A DNA stretch of 64,000 nt from Flavobacterium sp. UBA5153 (lineage in GTDB: Bacteria; Bacteroidota; Bacteroidia; Flavobacteriales; Flavobacteriaceae), in contig DHXP01000073.1 of NCBI GenBank assembly GCA_002413745.1, forward strand, positions 200,408-264,407. Reading direction: 5' to 3'. Below the pieces are notes generated by a model. It was not told the DNA's origin. It searched no databases and saw nothing but the letters and a program-made list of their open reading frames with translations. Of the stretch, positions 53,129 through 63,942 are shown piece by piece; position 1 is the first letter of the stretch, and each line of letters starts with the position of its first letter. Position numbers and translations under genes: made by a program.

Positions 53129-54301
53129 CTATTTGAGCGCATCTTGAACACTAATCTTTTCTCCGTTTTTAAATGCAATTAAATAAGCGGAATCATATCC
53201 TTTTGATTTTGCTTCTTGTAATTGCTTTTTGGCCTCGTCGTAATCAGAAGTTTCGCCATACATATATTTGTAAAATTTTTTTTCAGCCAACATTGAAATA
53301 TTTTTCAATCCATTAAAATTATTTGGTGTTAATTCTAATTTTTTTGAACTTGCAGAAAGTTGCACTTTAAAAATAATTCCTTTTGCATCTTGATTAATTA
53401 CTGCTTTTTTTATTGCCGGTTCTTCTATTAATTTAAGTTTCAATGGCGATGAAGTGTCTTTTATAGCTTTTTCGATAATTTTTCGGGATGGTTTTTCAGC
53501 ATTGTTATCTGAATTCCCGTTACCAAAATATTCGTTTTTGTAACCAACGATCGCCTCTGCTATTGCTTTTGCTATTTCGTTTTGTCCTTCTTCAGAATCT
53601 AAAGCATTGCCTTCAGTGTAATTAGAAATAAATCCTGTTTCTATCAAGATTCTTGGCATATACGCTTTGTGAAGAACCATAAAAGGAGCCTGCTTTACAC
53701 CCTCACCTCTAATTTTTTTGCCTAGTTTCCCAAAAGCATCTTCCACCATACTTGCCAGTGAAATACTATTATCCATATATTCCTCCTGCATCAAGGTCAT
53801 TCCTATCATAGTTTCAGGAGAATTGGGATCAAAACCTTCATATTTCTGTTTGTAATCTTTTTCCAAGGTAATAACAGAGTTCTCTTTTTTGGCAGCTTCT
53901 AAATTTGAAGCAGTTTTGGACATCCCCATAACGTAGGTTTCCGTTCCATCACCTGCCGTGTTTTTATTGGCATTGCAATGAATGGAAACAAAAATATTGG
54001 AATCGGCTCTATTGGCAATATTGGCTCTTTCAATTAAATCTATAAAAACATCTGTTTTTCTGGTATATACGACATTAATTTTAGGATTTTGTTCTAATAT
54101 TCGTCCCACTTTAAGTACAAGTGCCAAGTTTATATTTTTTTCTACATGACCATTATAAGTAGCTCCAAAATCATGTGCTCCATGGCCCGCGTCCAAAGTT
54201 ACCTTGAAAAGATTAGATTGACCAAAAGCTGAACTATAAACTAACAGTATTATAAATGATAGTGCTATAGAAGTCTTTCTAAATTCTCTTATTAATTTCA
54301 A
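53129..54301 (-). CDS. N-acetylmuramoyl-L-alanine amidase with SPOR-like tail (copy 1)
   Basis: This 390-residue protein has a signal peptide (about 1-27, ending AFGQ). The amidase_3 domain (about 33-255) has a zinc site with the His in LDAGHGAHDFGA, the Glu in HVEKNINLAL and SIHCNANKN. It ends with ILIETGFISN. The C-terminal 90 residues resemble a SPOR domain, which binds glycan strands lacking stem peptides, in keeping with septal splitting. It lies 26 bases after a close paralogue. Confidence 0.92.
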   Translation of the reverse strand: MKLIREFRKTSIALSFIILLVYSSAFGQSNLFKVTLDAGHGAHDFGATYNGHVEKNINLALVLKVGRILEQNPKINVVYTRKTDVFIDLIERANIANRADSNIFVSIHCNANKNTAGDGTETYVMGMSKTASNLEAAKKENSVITLEKDYKQKYEGFDPNSPETMIGMTLMQEEYMDNSISLASMVEDAFGKLGKKIRGEGVKQAPFMVLHKAYMPRILIETGFISNYTEGNALDSEEGQNEIAKAIAEAIVGYKNEYFGNGNSDNNAEKPSRKIIEKAIKDTSSPLKLKLIEEPAIKKAVINQDAKGIIFKVQLSASSKKLELTPNNFNGLKNISMLAEKKFYKYMYGETSDYDEAKKQLQEAKSKGYDSAYLIAFKNGEKISVQDALK

Positions 54302-54327
54302 AATTTATTTTTTTACAAATTTAGTTA

Positions 54328-55482
54328 TTATTGTTTAACAACATCATTAACGTTACTACTTTTACCCTCTTTAATTACAAGAACAAATGCGTCTGAAAAT
54401 CCTGTGTTTCGAGCTTTAAGTTGCATTTTTTTTGCTTCATCAAGATTTGACGTTTCGCCATACATATATTTATAAAATTTATTCTCAGCCAACATTGAAA
54501 TATTTTTCAATCCATTAAAATTATTCGGTGTTAATTCTAATTTTCTTGAACTTGCCGAAAGTTGCACTTTAAAAATAATTCCTTTTGCATCTTGATTAAT
54601 TACGGCTTTTTTTATTGCCGGTTCTTCTATTAATTTAAGTTTCAATGAAGATGAAGTGTCTTTTATAACTTTTTCGATAATTTTTTGGGATGGTTTTTCA
54701 GCATTGTTATCTGAATTCCCGTTACCAAAATATTCGTTTTTGTAGCTAACGATTGCCTCTGCTATTGCTTTTGCTCGGTCGTTTTGACCTTTTTCAGATT
54801 CTAAAACATTACCTTCGCTAGGATTAGAAACAAAACCTGTTTCAATTAAAACTCCTGGCATAACAGAAGCATCTAAAACCCATAACGGCTCTTGCTTCAC
54901 ACCCCTAGATTCTATATTATTATTTTGGAAATTATCTTGAATTTTTGATGCCAAACTAATACTGCTTGTTAAATTATTTTCTTGAATTAATTTTAAACCT
55001 ATTAATGTTTCAGGGTTGTTTGGATCAAATCCTTTATAAGTTTGTTTGTAATTATCTTCTAAAAAGATTACCGAGTTTTCTGTTTTAGAAACTTCAAAAT
55101 TCATATTGGCTCTAGACATTCCCATTACGTAAATTTCGGTACCAGTAGCAGCAGTGTTATTATTGGAATTGCAATGAATACATATAAATAAATCGGCATT
55201 TGCTTTATTTGCAATGTTTGCTCTATCTTTTAATGTTACGAAAACATCAGTTTTCCTGGTATAAATAACCTTCATTAACGAATCTTCTTCTAAAATTTTC
55301 CCCACTTTTAATGTTATTGCAAGCGCAATATTTTTTTCGATATGCCCATAATGCCTTGTACCTGGATCGTGACCTCCATGCCCCGCATCCAAAATTACCT
55401 TGAATACCCCGGATTGACTGTAAGTGACAAAAGAAACTATCGTTAGAAAAAAAGTAAATAACACTTTATTTTTATTAAACAT
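54328..55482 (-). CDS. N-acetylmuramoyl-L-alanine amidase with SPOR-like tail (copy 2)
   Basis: This 384-residue paralogue of the gene at 53129 has the same layout: signal peptide, amidase_3 (zinc His in LDAGHGGHDPG, CIHCNSNNN, VLIETGFVSN) and SPOR-like tail. From SYKNEYFGNGNSDNNAEKPS onward the two are almost identical for about 115 residues and at DNA level. The catalytic halves and the very C-termini differ more, which suggests past gene conversion. Confidence 0.92.
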   Translation of the reverse strand: MFNKNKVLFTFFLTIVSFVTYSQSGVFKVILDAGHGGHDPGTRHYGHIEKNIALAITLKVGKILEEDSLMKVIYTRKTDVFVTLKDRANIANKANADLFICIHCNSNNNTAATGTEIYVMGMSRANMNFEVSKTENSVIFLEDNYKQTYKGFDPNNPETLIGLKLIQENNLTSSISLASKIQDNFQNNNIESRGVKQEPLWVLDASVMPGVLIETGFVSNPSEGNVLESEKGQNDRAKAIAEAIVSYKNEYFGNGNSDNNAEKPSQKIIEKVIKDTSSSLKLKLIEEPAIKKAVINQDAKGIIFKVQLSASSRKLELTPNNFNGLKNISMLAENKFYKYMYGETSNLDEAKKMQLKARNTGFSDAFVLVIKEGKSSNVNDVVKQ

Positions 55483-55619
55483 ATGAATAAAACTATTTTA
55501 ATTATATTTAAAACAATAGGGTATAAATTGATTAATTGATTATTTTTGACAAAAATTTATATGTAAGTTTGACACCTCAATAAACAAGCCATATTTTTAC
55601 AAAAATAGCATTAAAACCT

Positions 55620-58325
55620 TTGAATACAAACTTATTTAATATCGTTTTATTATCAATTTTCCTAACAATTGGATCTGGTAAATTATATTCACAAGATATA
55701 ACAAAAAAAACGACAGTCCTACCCGCAAAAAAACAAATAGATAGCCCCAATATTGTCAACAATAAAACTGGCAAACCAATTCCAATTGTGGAAAAAGTAG
55801 CGGATACCATAAAAACTGACAGCATCAAACCAAAAAAAGCATTTCTCGAAGGTAAAGTAAAATACAAAGCCGAAAAATATGCTAAAATTGAGCAAAAGAA
55901 AAAACTCATCACCTTATACGATAAAGCCGAATTGTACTATCAAGATATCGAATTAAAATCGGGAATAATAGTGCTGGATTATGAAAAAAATGAAGTATAT
56001 GCCGGTCGAATTAAAGATTCTTCGGGAGTTTACACCCAATATCCAAATTTTAAACAAGGAGCAAACGTCGTCGAACCCGATTCGATTCGGTTTAATTTTA
56101 AGACAAAAAAGACTTTAATTTGGAATTCAAGATCTGATCAGGGAGAGTTTAAAATAAAAGCCGCAATTACCAAAAAGGAAAATGATTCTGTTTATTTTTT
56201 AAAAGGAGCTCGTTTCACGACATCCAAAGATGTTGATCATCCAGAATATTATTTTCAGACCAGTAAAGTAAAATTTATTCCCGGCAAAAAAGTGGTAACC
56301 GGTCTGACCAATATGGTTATAGCCGATGTACCCACACCAATAGCATTACCTTTTGCTTTTTTTCCAATGGGCAAAGAAATCAGTATTTCGGGAGTGATTT
56401 TACCAAGTTATAATGACTCTAATACTAGAGGTTTTTCCCTTCAAAATGGAGGTTATTACTTTGCACTCAGTGATAATTATGATTTAACGGTTTCAGGGGA
56501 TTATTATACTAATGGGAGTTATGGCATGCGTTTCGAATCGGCTTATGCAAAACGATATAGCTATCGTGGTAACATAAACGTTCGATTTGAAAACTTAATT
56601 AATAGCGAAAGAGGCTACCCCGATTATTCGAAACAAAAGATATACAATATTCAATGGTCTCATTCAAAAGATTCGAAATCAAACCCGAATTCAAGTTTTT
56701 CCGCATCTGTAAATCTTGGAAGCAGCAAATATTTTAAACAATCTATCAACTTGGTTAATATTGGTTCAAACCTTAATAACACATTAAGTTCCTCCATTTC
56801 ATATTCCAAAACGTTCAATTCCATCCCGCAAGTTAGAATGTCATTGACGGCAACACATTCCCAAAACACACAAACCGAGCAAATTAATATGACATTGCCA
56901 ACACTACAACTTAGTGTCGATCGTATTTATCCTTTTGTTGGAAAAGACGGAGTGAAAAAGGGATTTTTCAAGAATATTAATTTGCAATACAATTTAAATG
57001 GAAGAAATAGCATAACGACTACAGATTCACTGTTCTTTAAACCCCAAATGTTTAGAGATGCCAAAACTGGTGTTGAGCATACTATTCCATTGAGTACTAA
57101 TTTTAAATTATTCAAATATTTCAGTGCCTCGACATCCTTAAATTATAAAGAAGTTTGGTATATGAAAACTATCAAAAGAAGTTTTGACATAAATCAAAGT
57201 AAAGTGGTGGACAACATTGTAAATGGTTTTGATGCCTATAGAACCTACTCTTTTTCTTCAAGCTTGGGAACCACCATTTATGGAACATTTAATTTTGGTG
57301 CCAATAAAAAAATACAATCAATTAGACACGTAATGAGACCTTCCGTTTCTTATGGTTATACCCCTAGTTTTGCAAAATATTATGATACTTATGCTACCGA
57401 TGCCAGCGGAACAATGACAAAAGATTATTCCAGATTTGAGGGAGGCATTTATGGAGCACCCGGCAAAAACAATTCTAATTCCCTTGGATTTGATTTGAGT
57501 AATACATTTGAGGCAAAAGTTACCGATAAGGATAGCACAAAGACCCAAGCCAAAAAAGTCATGCTTCTTAATAACTTGAATCTTTCTACGAGTTATGATC
57601 TCAATGCTGACGGTATTACTTCACTTGCTTGGTCACCGGTGCGGGTAAGTGGTGGTACACAACTATTTAACAATAAAATGAATGTCAATTTTGGAGCAAC
57701 ATTGGATCCATATGCCATAGATAATTCAGGAAAAAGAATTAATGTTTTTAATATTGATAATGGTGGAAGTTTGTTTAGAATGACAAGTGCCAACATGACT
57801 TTAAATTATTCTGTTTCAAACAAGGGAAAAGAGGATGCCAAGAAAGATAAAAATACACAAAGTCAAAGAAATGGTGGTCGAGCTGATGATTTATTTGGAA
57901 CAAATACCGATTTAGGGGATAGCAAAAAAAGCCAATTTGGTGAAAGTGAAGATAAAGGTGAAGATGAGATTTCGGAGTTTTTTAAGTCAAAATTGCCTTG
58001 GGATATGACGTTTGCTTATTCACTTACTTATGGAGACAACAATAGAGAGAAAAAAATTATTGGAAATTCATTGATGGTTTCAATTAATACCGATTTAACT
58101 CCAAAATGGAAAGTGGGAGTTTCCACAGGATATGATTTCGTTCAAAATGGAGTAACATTCACACAACTTCGTTTCGAGAGAGATTTATTGAGTTGGAGAA
58201 TGAGTTTCAATTGGACACCATTTGGAACCAATGCTAATTGGGGCTTCTTCATTGGAATAAAATCTGGTGTATTAAGCGATATTAAATGGGACAAACGAAA
58301 TGTTCCTGACAGAAGAATACGTTAA
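55620..58325 (+). CDS. lptD: LPS-assembly protein LptD-like outer-membrane protein
   Basis: This 901-residue protein starts at TTG 55620, with a signal segment ending LYSQ. No ATG lies between this point and an in-frame stop at 55581, which limits the choice of start. The periplasmic OstA-like domain (about 70-210: IVLDYEKNEVYAGRIKDSSG, FKTKKTLIWNSRSDQGEFKI) is followed by a large barrel of alternating strands, with a low-complexity Lys/Asp/Glu loop (about 790-850). It should insert LPS into the outer leaflet. Divergent from the amidase genes. Confidence 0.88.
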   Translation: MNTNLFNIVLLSIFLTIGSGKLYSQDITKKTTVLPAKKQIDSPNIVNNKTGKPIPIVEKVADTIKTDSIKPKKAFLEGKVKYKAEKYAKIEQKKKLITLYDKAELYYQDIELKSGIIVLDYEKNEVYAGRIKDSSGVYTQYPNFKQGANVVEPDSIRFNFKTKKTLIWNSRSDQGEFKIKAAITKKENDSVYFLKGARFTTSKDVDHPEYYFQTSKVKFIPGKKVVTGLTNMVIADVPTPIALPFAFFPMGKEISISGVILPSYNDSNTRGFSLQNGGYYFALSDNYDLTVSGDYYTNGSYGMRFESAYAKRYSYRGNINVRFENLINSERGYPDYSKQKIYNIQWSHSKDSKSNPNSSFSASVNLGSSKYFKQSINLVNIGSNLNNTLSSSISYSKTFNSIPQVRMSLTATHSQNTQTEQINMTLPTLQLSVDRIYPFVGKDGVKKGFFKNINLQYNLNGRNSITTTDSLFFKPQMFRDAKTGVEHTIPLSTNFKLFKYFSASTSLNYKEVWYMKTIKRSFDINQSKVVDNIVNGFDAYRTYSFSSSLGTTIYGTFNFGANKKIQSIRHVMRPSVSYGYTPSFAKYYDTYATDASGTMTKDYSRFEGGIYGAPGKNNSNSLGFDLSNTFEAKVTDKDSTKTQAKKVMLLNNLNLSTSYDLNADGITSLAWSPVRVSGGTQLFNNKMNVNFGATLDPYAIDNSGKRINVFNIDNGGSLFRMTSANMTLNYSVSNKGKEDAKKDKNTQSQRNGGRADDLFGTNTDLGDSKKSQFGESEDKGEDEISEFFKSKLPWDMTFAYSLTYGDNNREKKIIGNSLMVSINTDLTPKWKVGVSTGYDFVQNGVTFTQLRFERDLLSWRMSFNWTPFGTNANWGFFIGIKSGVLSDIKWDKRNVPDRRIR

Positions 58326-58410
58326 TTTAACCTATATTTGACTTTCCTTATCTCTTGAATACAACAAATTATTTTGGATATTATATATAAATAAAATAAA
58401 AACCCTTCTT

Positions 58411-59856
58411 ATGAGTAAATTTCATATTTCCCTAATTTTTATCTTATTGCTACATATAAGCAATGCACAAAATAAAAAAACCATAGTGGCTATAAAATCT
58501 CAAGCCATATCGGATATAGAATCTTCCTATGATGCCAATAAAAAAACAGCCCTTCAAATATGGAATAATGCAGAGTTAGGGTATAAGGAAGTTAAGAGCA
58601 GTGGTCTTTTACAAAATATACTAAAAGAAAATGGTTTTACCGTACAATCTGGAGTTGCTGAAATGCCCACTTCATTTATAGGTACGTATGGCAGCGGTAG
58701 TCCGGTTATTGCAATATTAGCTGAATTTGATGCGTTACCAGGTTTATCTCAAGAGGCAATTTCCGAAAAAAAAACTAAGGAGGGTATGGATTCAGGTCAT
58801 GGCTGCGGACATCATTTATTTGGCACGGCTAGTATAGCTGCTGGTGTAGAAATCAAAAAATTGATTGCCTCCGGAGATTTAAAAGGAACTATAAAAGTAT
58901 ATGGCTGCCCAGCTGAGGAAGGCGGAAGTGGTAAGGTATATTTGGTTCGTGCTGGTCTATTTAATGATGTGGATATAGTGCTGCACTGGCATCCAAGTGA
59001 TGAAAACAAAGTTACTATGACTAGTTCTTTGTCCAATATATCTGCTAAATTTCGATTTTATGGTGTTGCAGCACATGCTGCCGCTTCCCCAAATAGAGGA
59101 CGCTCAGCATTGGATGCTGTAGAAAGCATGGATTATATGGTAAATATGATGCGAGAACACGTACCCCAAGAAACTCGCATTCATTATGTAATCACTAACG
59201 GGGGGAAAGCCCCAAATGTAGTGCCTGACTTTGCCGAAGCCTATTATTATGTACGTCATCCTAGGAAAGATATGGTAAAAGCTATTTTTGATAGAGTAGT
59301 AAAAGCAGCCGAAGGAGCAGCAATGGGAACTAGTACAAGAATGGATTATGAAATTATTGGCGGGACACATGATTTACTAATCAATAATACCTTGGCACAA
59401 ATTATGCAAACTAATCTTGAAAAAGTAGGCGGAATACAATATACTTCTGCTGAAATTGAGTTTGCAAAAAAGATTCAGAATAGCTTTGACTTTAAAGCGC
59501 CAGGCATTGAAACAGCCGCTTCCATCAAACCTTTAAAAAATAAGTCTGATGCCGGACAAGGAAGTACAGATGTAGGTGATATAAGTTATACTGTTCCGAC
59601 AGTAGGTATTGAAACTGCAACTTGGGTTCCTGGAACATCAGCACATAGTTGGCAAGCAGTTGCTTGTGGTGGAACTGATATTGGCATCAAAGGATTAATG
59701 ATAGCTGCAAAAACCATAGCCCTTACTTCCATCGATTTATTTAAAGATACTAATTTAATTACTAAAGCAAAAGAAGAATTTATAAATTCAAAAGGCGATT
59801 ATTTATATAAAGCATTGCTCGGAGATAGAAAACCTGCTTTAAATTATAGAGACTAA
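58411..59856 (+). CDS. Exported M20D-type amidohydrolase (AbgB-like)
   Basis: This 481-residue protein has a signal peptide (about 1-19). Zinc ligands appear in AILAEFDALPG, GHGCGHHLFG and PAEEGGSGK (catalytic Glu). The sequence is closest in style to aminobenzoyl-glutamate hydrolase subunit B and other M20D amidohydrolases, which remove acyl or amide groups from amino-acid derivatives. The substrate is unknown. A TATATTTG box at 58333-58340 sits in the short spacer after lptD, but lacks a clear -33 partner. Confidence 0.87.
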   Translation: MSKFHISLIFILLLHISNAQNKKTIVAIKSQAISDIESSYDANKKTALQIWNNAELGYKEVKSSGLLQNILKENGFTVQSGVAEMPTSFIGTYGSGSPVIAILAEFDALPGLSQEAISEKKTKEGMDSGHGCGHHLFGTASIAAGVEIKKLIASGDLKGTIKVYGCPAEEGGSGKVYLVRAGLFNDVDIVLHWHPSDENKVTMTSSLSNISAKFRFYGVAAHAAASPNRGRSALDAVESMDYMVNMMREHVPQETRIHYVITNGGKAPNVVPDFAEAYYYVRHPRKDMVKAIFDRVVKAAEGAAMGTSTRMDYEIIGGTHDLLINNTLAQIMQTNLEKVGGIQYTSAEIEFAKKIQNSFDFKAPGIETAASIKPLKNKSDAGQGSTDVGDISYTVPTVGIETATWVPGTSAHSWQAVACGGTDIGIKGLMIAAKTIALTSIDLFKDTNLITKAKEEFINSKGDYLYKALLGDRKPALNYRD

Positions 59857-59949
59857 AAAGGAACCTAATATTTTTTTTAATACTTTTAGTTTTTCTAATT
59901 GCAAATCATTTTTAAATAATTTAATTCCAAAAATAATTCCCGTCTTATT

Positions 59950-60330
59950 ATGAAAAAAATAATTTTTACCGAAAAATCCCCAGCTCCAATCGGACCTTAT
60001 AATCAAGCTGTTCTTAAAGGAAATACACTTTATACCTCTGGTCAAATTGCAATAAACCCAGCAACTGGAGAATTAGTGACAGCAAATATTGAGGCCGAAA
60101 CGCAACAAGTAATGCAAAATATGAAGGCAGTGTTGGAAGCTGCTGGAATGACGTTTGAAAACGTGGTGAAAACTACCATATTCATAATGAGTATGAATGA
60201 TTTTGGGAGTATAAATGCCGTTTATGGTTCTTATTTTAACGAAAAAACCGCTCCAGCTCGTGAAACGGTTCAAGTGGCTTGTTTGCCAAAAAATGTAAAT
60301 GTCGAAATTTCTATGATTGCTGTGCTATAG
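59950..60330 (+). CDS. ridA: RidA family 2-iminobutanoate/2-iminopropanoate deaminase
   Basis: This 126-residue protein begins with MKKIIFTEKSPAPIGPYNQAV, which is typical. Arg in PARETVQV binds the carboxylate, and the C-terminal VNVEISMIAVL is conserved. It removes reactive enamine/imine intermediates made by PLP enzymes such as threonine dehydratase. Its last 20 bases overlap the 3' end of the convergent mgsA. Confidence 0.94.
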   Translation: MKKIIFTEKSPAPIGPYNQAVLKGNTLYTSGQIAINPATGELVTANIEAETQQVMQNMKAVLEAAGMTFENVVKTTIFIMSMNDFGSINAVYGSYFNEKTAPARETVQVACLPKNVNVEISMIAVL

Positions 60331-60685
60331 CATCCAATAATAATTGTGCCGTTGCTTCATTAGTCGCCAATGGCACATTATGAACATCACAAACACGAAT
60401 AAGCATATTAATGTCGGCATCATGGGCATGACTGGATAGTGGATCTTTAAAAAATAAAACCATTTGGGTTTTACCTTCTGCAACTCTTGCTGCAATTTGA
60501 GCATCTCCTCCTAATGGCCCGGAAAGCATTTTCAACACTTTGAAACCTGCATTTTCGGCTTTGCTTCCTGTTGTTCCGGTTGCAATTAGTTTAATTCTTT
60601 CCTGTTGCAAAATGGTCTGATTTTTATTCAAAAATTGAACCATATCCGCCTTTTTACCATCGTGGGCAATAATAGCAATTTCCAT
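60311..60685 (-). CDS. mgsA: Methylglyoxal synthase
   Basis: This 124-residue enzyme has IAIIAHDGKKADM, ATGTTGSKAE, GPLGGDAQIAARV (catalytic Asp) and KDPLSSHAHDADI. It converts dihydroxyacetone phosphate to methylglyoxal plus phosphate, a bypass that frees phosphate when triose phosphates accumulate. The length is near 125, typical of the short Bacteroidota form. The gene is next to the sugar kinase, gap and pfkA, in a fitting glycolytic neighbourhood. Confidence 0.95.
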   Translation of the reverse strand: MEIAIIAHDGKKADMVQFLNKNQTILQQERIKLIATGTTGSKAENAGFKVLKMLSGPLGGDAQIAARVAEGKTQMVLFFKDPLSSHAHDADINMLIRVCDVHNVPLATNEATAQLLLDAIAQQS

Positions 60686-60703
60686 AAAAGTGTATTTTAT
60701 ATT

Positions 60704-61555
60704 TTATTTATTTGCAATATGGTAAGCAATAAGCCCATCAATCGGTCTTCTAAGGACATTGCCTAATTGTAATTCATATTTATCAAAGGTTTGTTGTAAT
60801 TCATCCTTCAAATAAAAAGCTATCGAACCTACAAAATGTACCGGTACTTCTTTGCAATTATCATATTGTCTTATATAATTTTTTACAAAAGATTTCATTT
60901 CTTTGAAGATGATTTTTTTACAAAATTCAGTTTCTTTATGTTGAATCAGGAATTTTGCAAAAGTAGCCAAATATGCATTGGGATTTGGTTCTTTATATAA
61001 TTTGCTTTTAACAAAATCCGGATCTAAATTGTACTCTTTTTCAAATTCAAGAGCCAATTCCTTTGGCATTTTATTAAAATAATATTTTCTAATTAATTCT
61101 TTTCCAAAAACATTACCGCTACAATCATCCATAATGATATAGCCAAGTGACTGTACTTTTTGATGTAAAACTTTTCCATCAAAATAACTACAGTTCGATC
61201 CTGTTCCAAGAATACTCACAATAGCTTTTTCACCTTTTGGAGTTGTTGCAAAAACTGCCGCGTAAGTATCTTCGTGAACAGCAATAATGGCATTGGGAAA
61301 ATAATCCTGAAAAACTTGTGAAAGTTCAATTCTCATTTTATCAGTGCCACAACCCGCACCATAGAAAAATAAATGGGTGGCATTTTTTTTGTTTTGCAAG
61401 ATGTCAAAACGATCATTTAAACGCTCAACAATTTCCTTACCATCAAGAATTTCAGGATTCAATCCTAATGTTTGGGTGGTAAACAATACTTTTCCTTCTT
61501 CATCTATTGCTATCCAATCGGCTTTGGTGGAGCCACTATCAACTAATAATCTCAT
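60704..61555 (-). CDS. BadF/BadG/BcrA ATPase family protein, probable N-acetylglucosamine kinase
   Basis: This 283-residue ASKHA-fold kinase has the phosphate-1 motif MRLLVDSGSTKADWIAID and the phosphate-2 region VSILGTGSNCSYFDG. The family comprises eukaryotic-type N-acetylglucosamine kinases and BadF/HgdC ATPases. In Bacteroidota such proteins most often act as amino-sugar kinases, possibly in cell-wall recycling. It lies directly upstream of mgsA. Confidence 0.8.
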   Translation of the reverse strand: MRLLVDSGSTKADWIAIDEEGKVLFTTQTLGLNPEILDGKEIVERLNDRFDILQNKKNATHLFFYGAGCGTDKMRIELSQVFQDYFPNAIIAVHEDTYAAVFATTPKGEKAIVSILGTGSNCSYFDGKVLHQKVQSLGYIIMDDCSGNVFGKELIRKYYFNKMPKELALEFEKEYNLDPDFVKSKLYKEPNPNAYLATFAKFLIQHKETEFCKKIIFKEMKSFVKNYIRQYDNCKEVPVHFVGSIAFYLKDELQQTFDKYELQLGNVLRRPIDGLIAYHIANK

Positions 61556-61660
61556 CTTTATTTTGGATTTTAGAATTAGGATCCAGGCGTTTCCTCAAAG
61601 CTAATTCAGAATTTATATTTGGTTTGGTTGTTTCTATTAACGATAATACCATAATAGATT

Positions 61661-61696
61661 AAAAAAAATCCCGCACGCTGAAGCGAACGGGATTTT
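61661..61696 (-). terminator. Rho-independent terminator of gap
   Basis: The arms AAAATCCCG (61665-61673) and CGGGATTTT (61688-61696) form a 9-bp stem with a 14-nt loop. On the leftward strand a run of eight T follows. It ends the pfkA-gap unit, 17 bases after the gap stop codon. Confidence 0.92.
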
Positions 61697-61712
61697 GTAA
61701 ATATATATATAA

Positions 61713-62744
<1,032 letters not shown>

Positions 62745-62752
62745 TTATTTTT

Positions 62753-62803
62753 AAGATTTAAGGTTTAATGTTGCTCAACTTCGAACTCTAAACCTTAAAC
62801 CTT
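62753..62803. repeat. GTTTAAGGTT inverted repeat, copy 2
   Basis: The arms 62753-62767 (AAGATTTAAGGTTTA) and 62789-62803 pair at 14 of 15 positions around a 21-nt loop in the pfkA-gap spacer. It shares its core with the repeat at 23386-23442. Confidence 0.78.
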
Positions 62804-62805
62804 TT

Positions 62806-63792
62806 TTATATTGACATGATTTCAGAAACGCGAAGTAATTCCCTATCTATTTCTGTATGTCCTTTTATGGCTTGTTCCAATGGAGTAAGCTCGACTTTAT
62901 CATTCAACATACCAACCATGAAATTTGATTTTCCTTCCAATAGAGATTCCACTGCTTTTACGCCTAACCTGCTGGCAAGAACTCTATCGTAACAGGATGG
63001 TGCACCACCCCGTTGCATGTGTCCTAAAACCGAAACGCGAACTTCATATTCAGGCAAATTGGCTTCCACATAATCTTTTAATTCGAAAACATTTTTACCA
63101 ATTTTATCTCCTTCGGCAATAACCACGATACTCGAAGATTTACCTGCCGCCTTACTTTTTTTGAGTGATTCCAATAATCTGTCTAATCCTAAATCTTCTT
63201 CCGGAATTAAAATTTCTTCTGCTCCAGCGCCAATTCCGGCATTTAATGCAAGATGACCAGCATCACGTCCCATAACTTCTACAAAGAAAAGGCGGTTATG
63301 TGAACTTGCCGTGTCTCGTATTTTATCAATTACTTCAACCACTGTATTTAATGCAGTATCATAACCCAAGGTATGGCTGGTTCCGAAAATATCATTATCT
63401 ATGGTACCCGGAATTCCCATTACTGGAAAATTATATTCTTTATTAAAAATTTCCGCACCCGTAAAGCTTCCGTCTCCACCAATAACTACAAATGCATCTA
63501 TTCCCTCTTTAACAAGGTGTTCATGGGCTTTTTTACGACCTTCAACAGTCATAAATTCTTTAGAACGTGCCGATTTAAGAACCGTCCCCCCTTTATTAAC
63601 GATATTGTGAACACTTCTTGCTCCCATTTCTTTGAAGTCACCTTCTATCATTCCCTGATATCCTCTGTAAATTCCTACACATTGTATATTATGATAAGCA
63701 CAAGTTCGAACTACTGATCTAATAGCTGCATTCATTCCAGGTGAATCTCCACCAGAGGTCAGAACGCCAACTTTTTTTATTGTTTTTGGCAT
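62806..63792 (-). CDS. pfkA: ATP-dependent 6-phosphofructokinase
   Basis: This 328-residue protein has VLTSGGDSPGMNAAIR for ATP binding and GGDGSFTGAEIF, whose Gly after GGD is typical of ATP-dependent rather than pyrophosphate-dependent enzymes. PGTIDNDIFGTSHTLG provides the catalytic Asp, and VLGHMQRGGAPSCYDR is conserved. It phosphorylates fructose-6-phosphate. It heads the leftward unit pfkA-gap. Confidence 0.96.
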   Translation of the reverse strand: MPKTIKKVGVLTSGGDSPGMNAAIRSVVRTCAYHNIQCVGIYRGYQGMIEGDFKEMGARSVHNIVNKGGTVLKSARSKEFMTVEGRKKAHEHLVKEGIDAFVVIGGDGSFTGAEIFNKEYNFPVMGIPGTIDNDIFGTSHTLGYDTALNTVVEVIDKIRDTASSHNRLFFVEVMGRDAGHLALNAGIGAGAEEILIPEEDLGLDRLLESLKKSKAAGKSSSIVVIAEGDKIGKNVFELKDYVEANLPEYEVRVSVLGHMQRGGAPSCYDRVLASRLGVKAVESLLEGKSNFMVGMLNDKVELTPLEQAIKGHTEIDRELLRVSEIMSI

Positions 63793-63942
63793 TATTTATG
63801 TATTAAAGTGTAAAATTAACAAACATTCAGCACTTTTATGGCCGTGTTTTTAATAAATTAGTATTGGGAGTCAAATTCAAACGTTTTCGTTAATAAGTTA
63901 ATAAGCTATTGCAATAAAAAACACTATTTTGGCTAATAATTA

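Noticed and set aside
55577..55912. 111-residue hydrophobic frame antisense to the start of lptD
   Set aside because: It is the reverse reading of the lptD signal and periplasmic region, and homologues of LptD explain the plus strand well.
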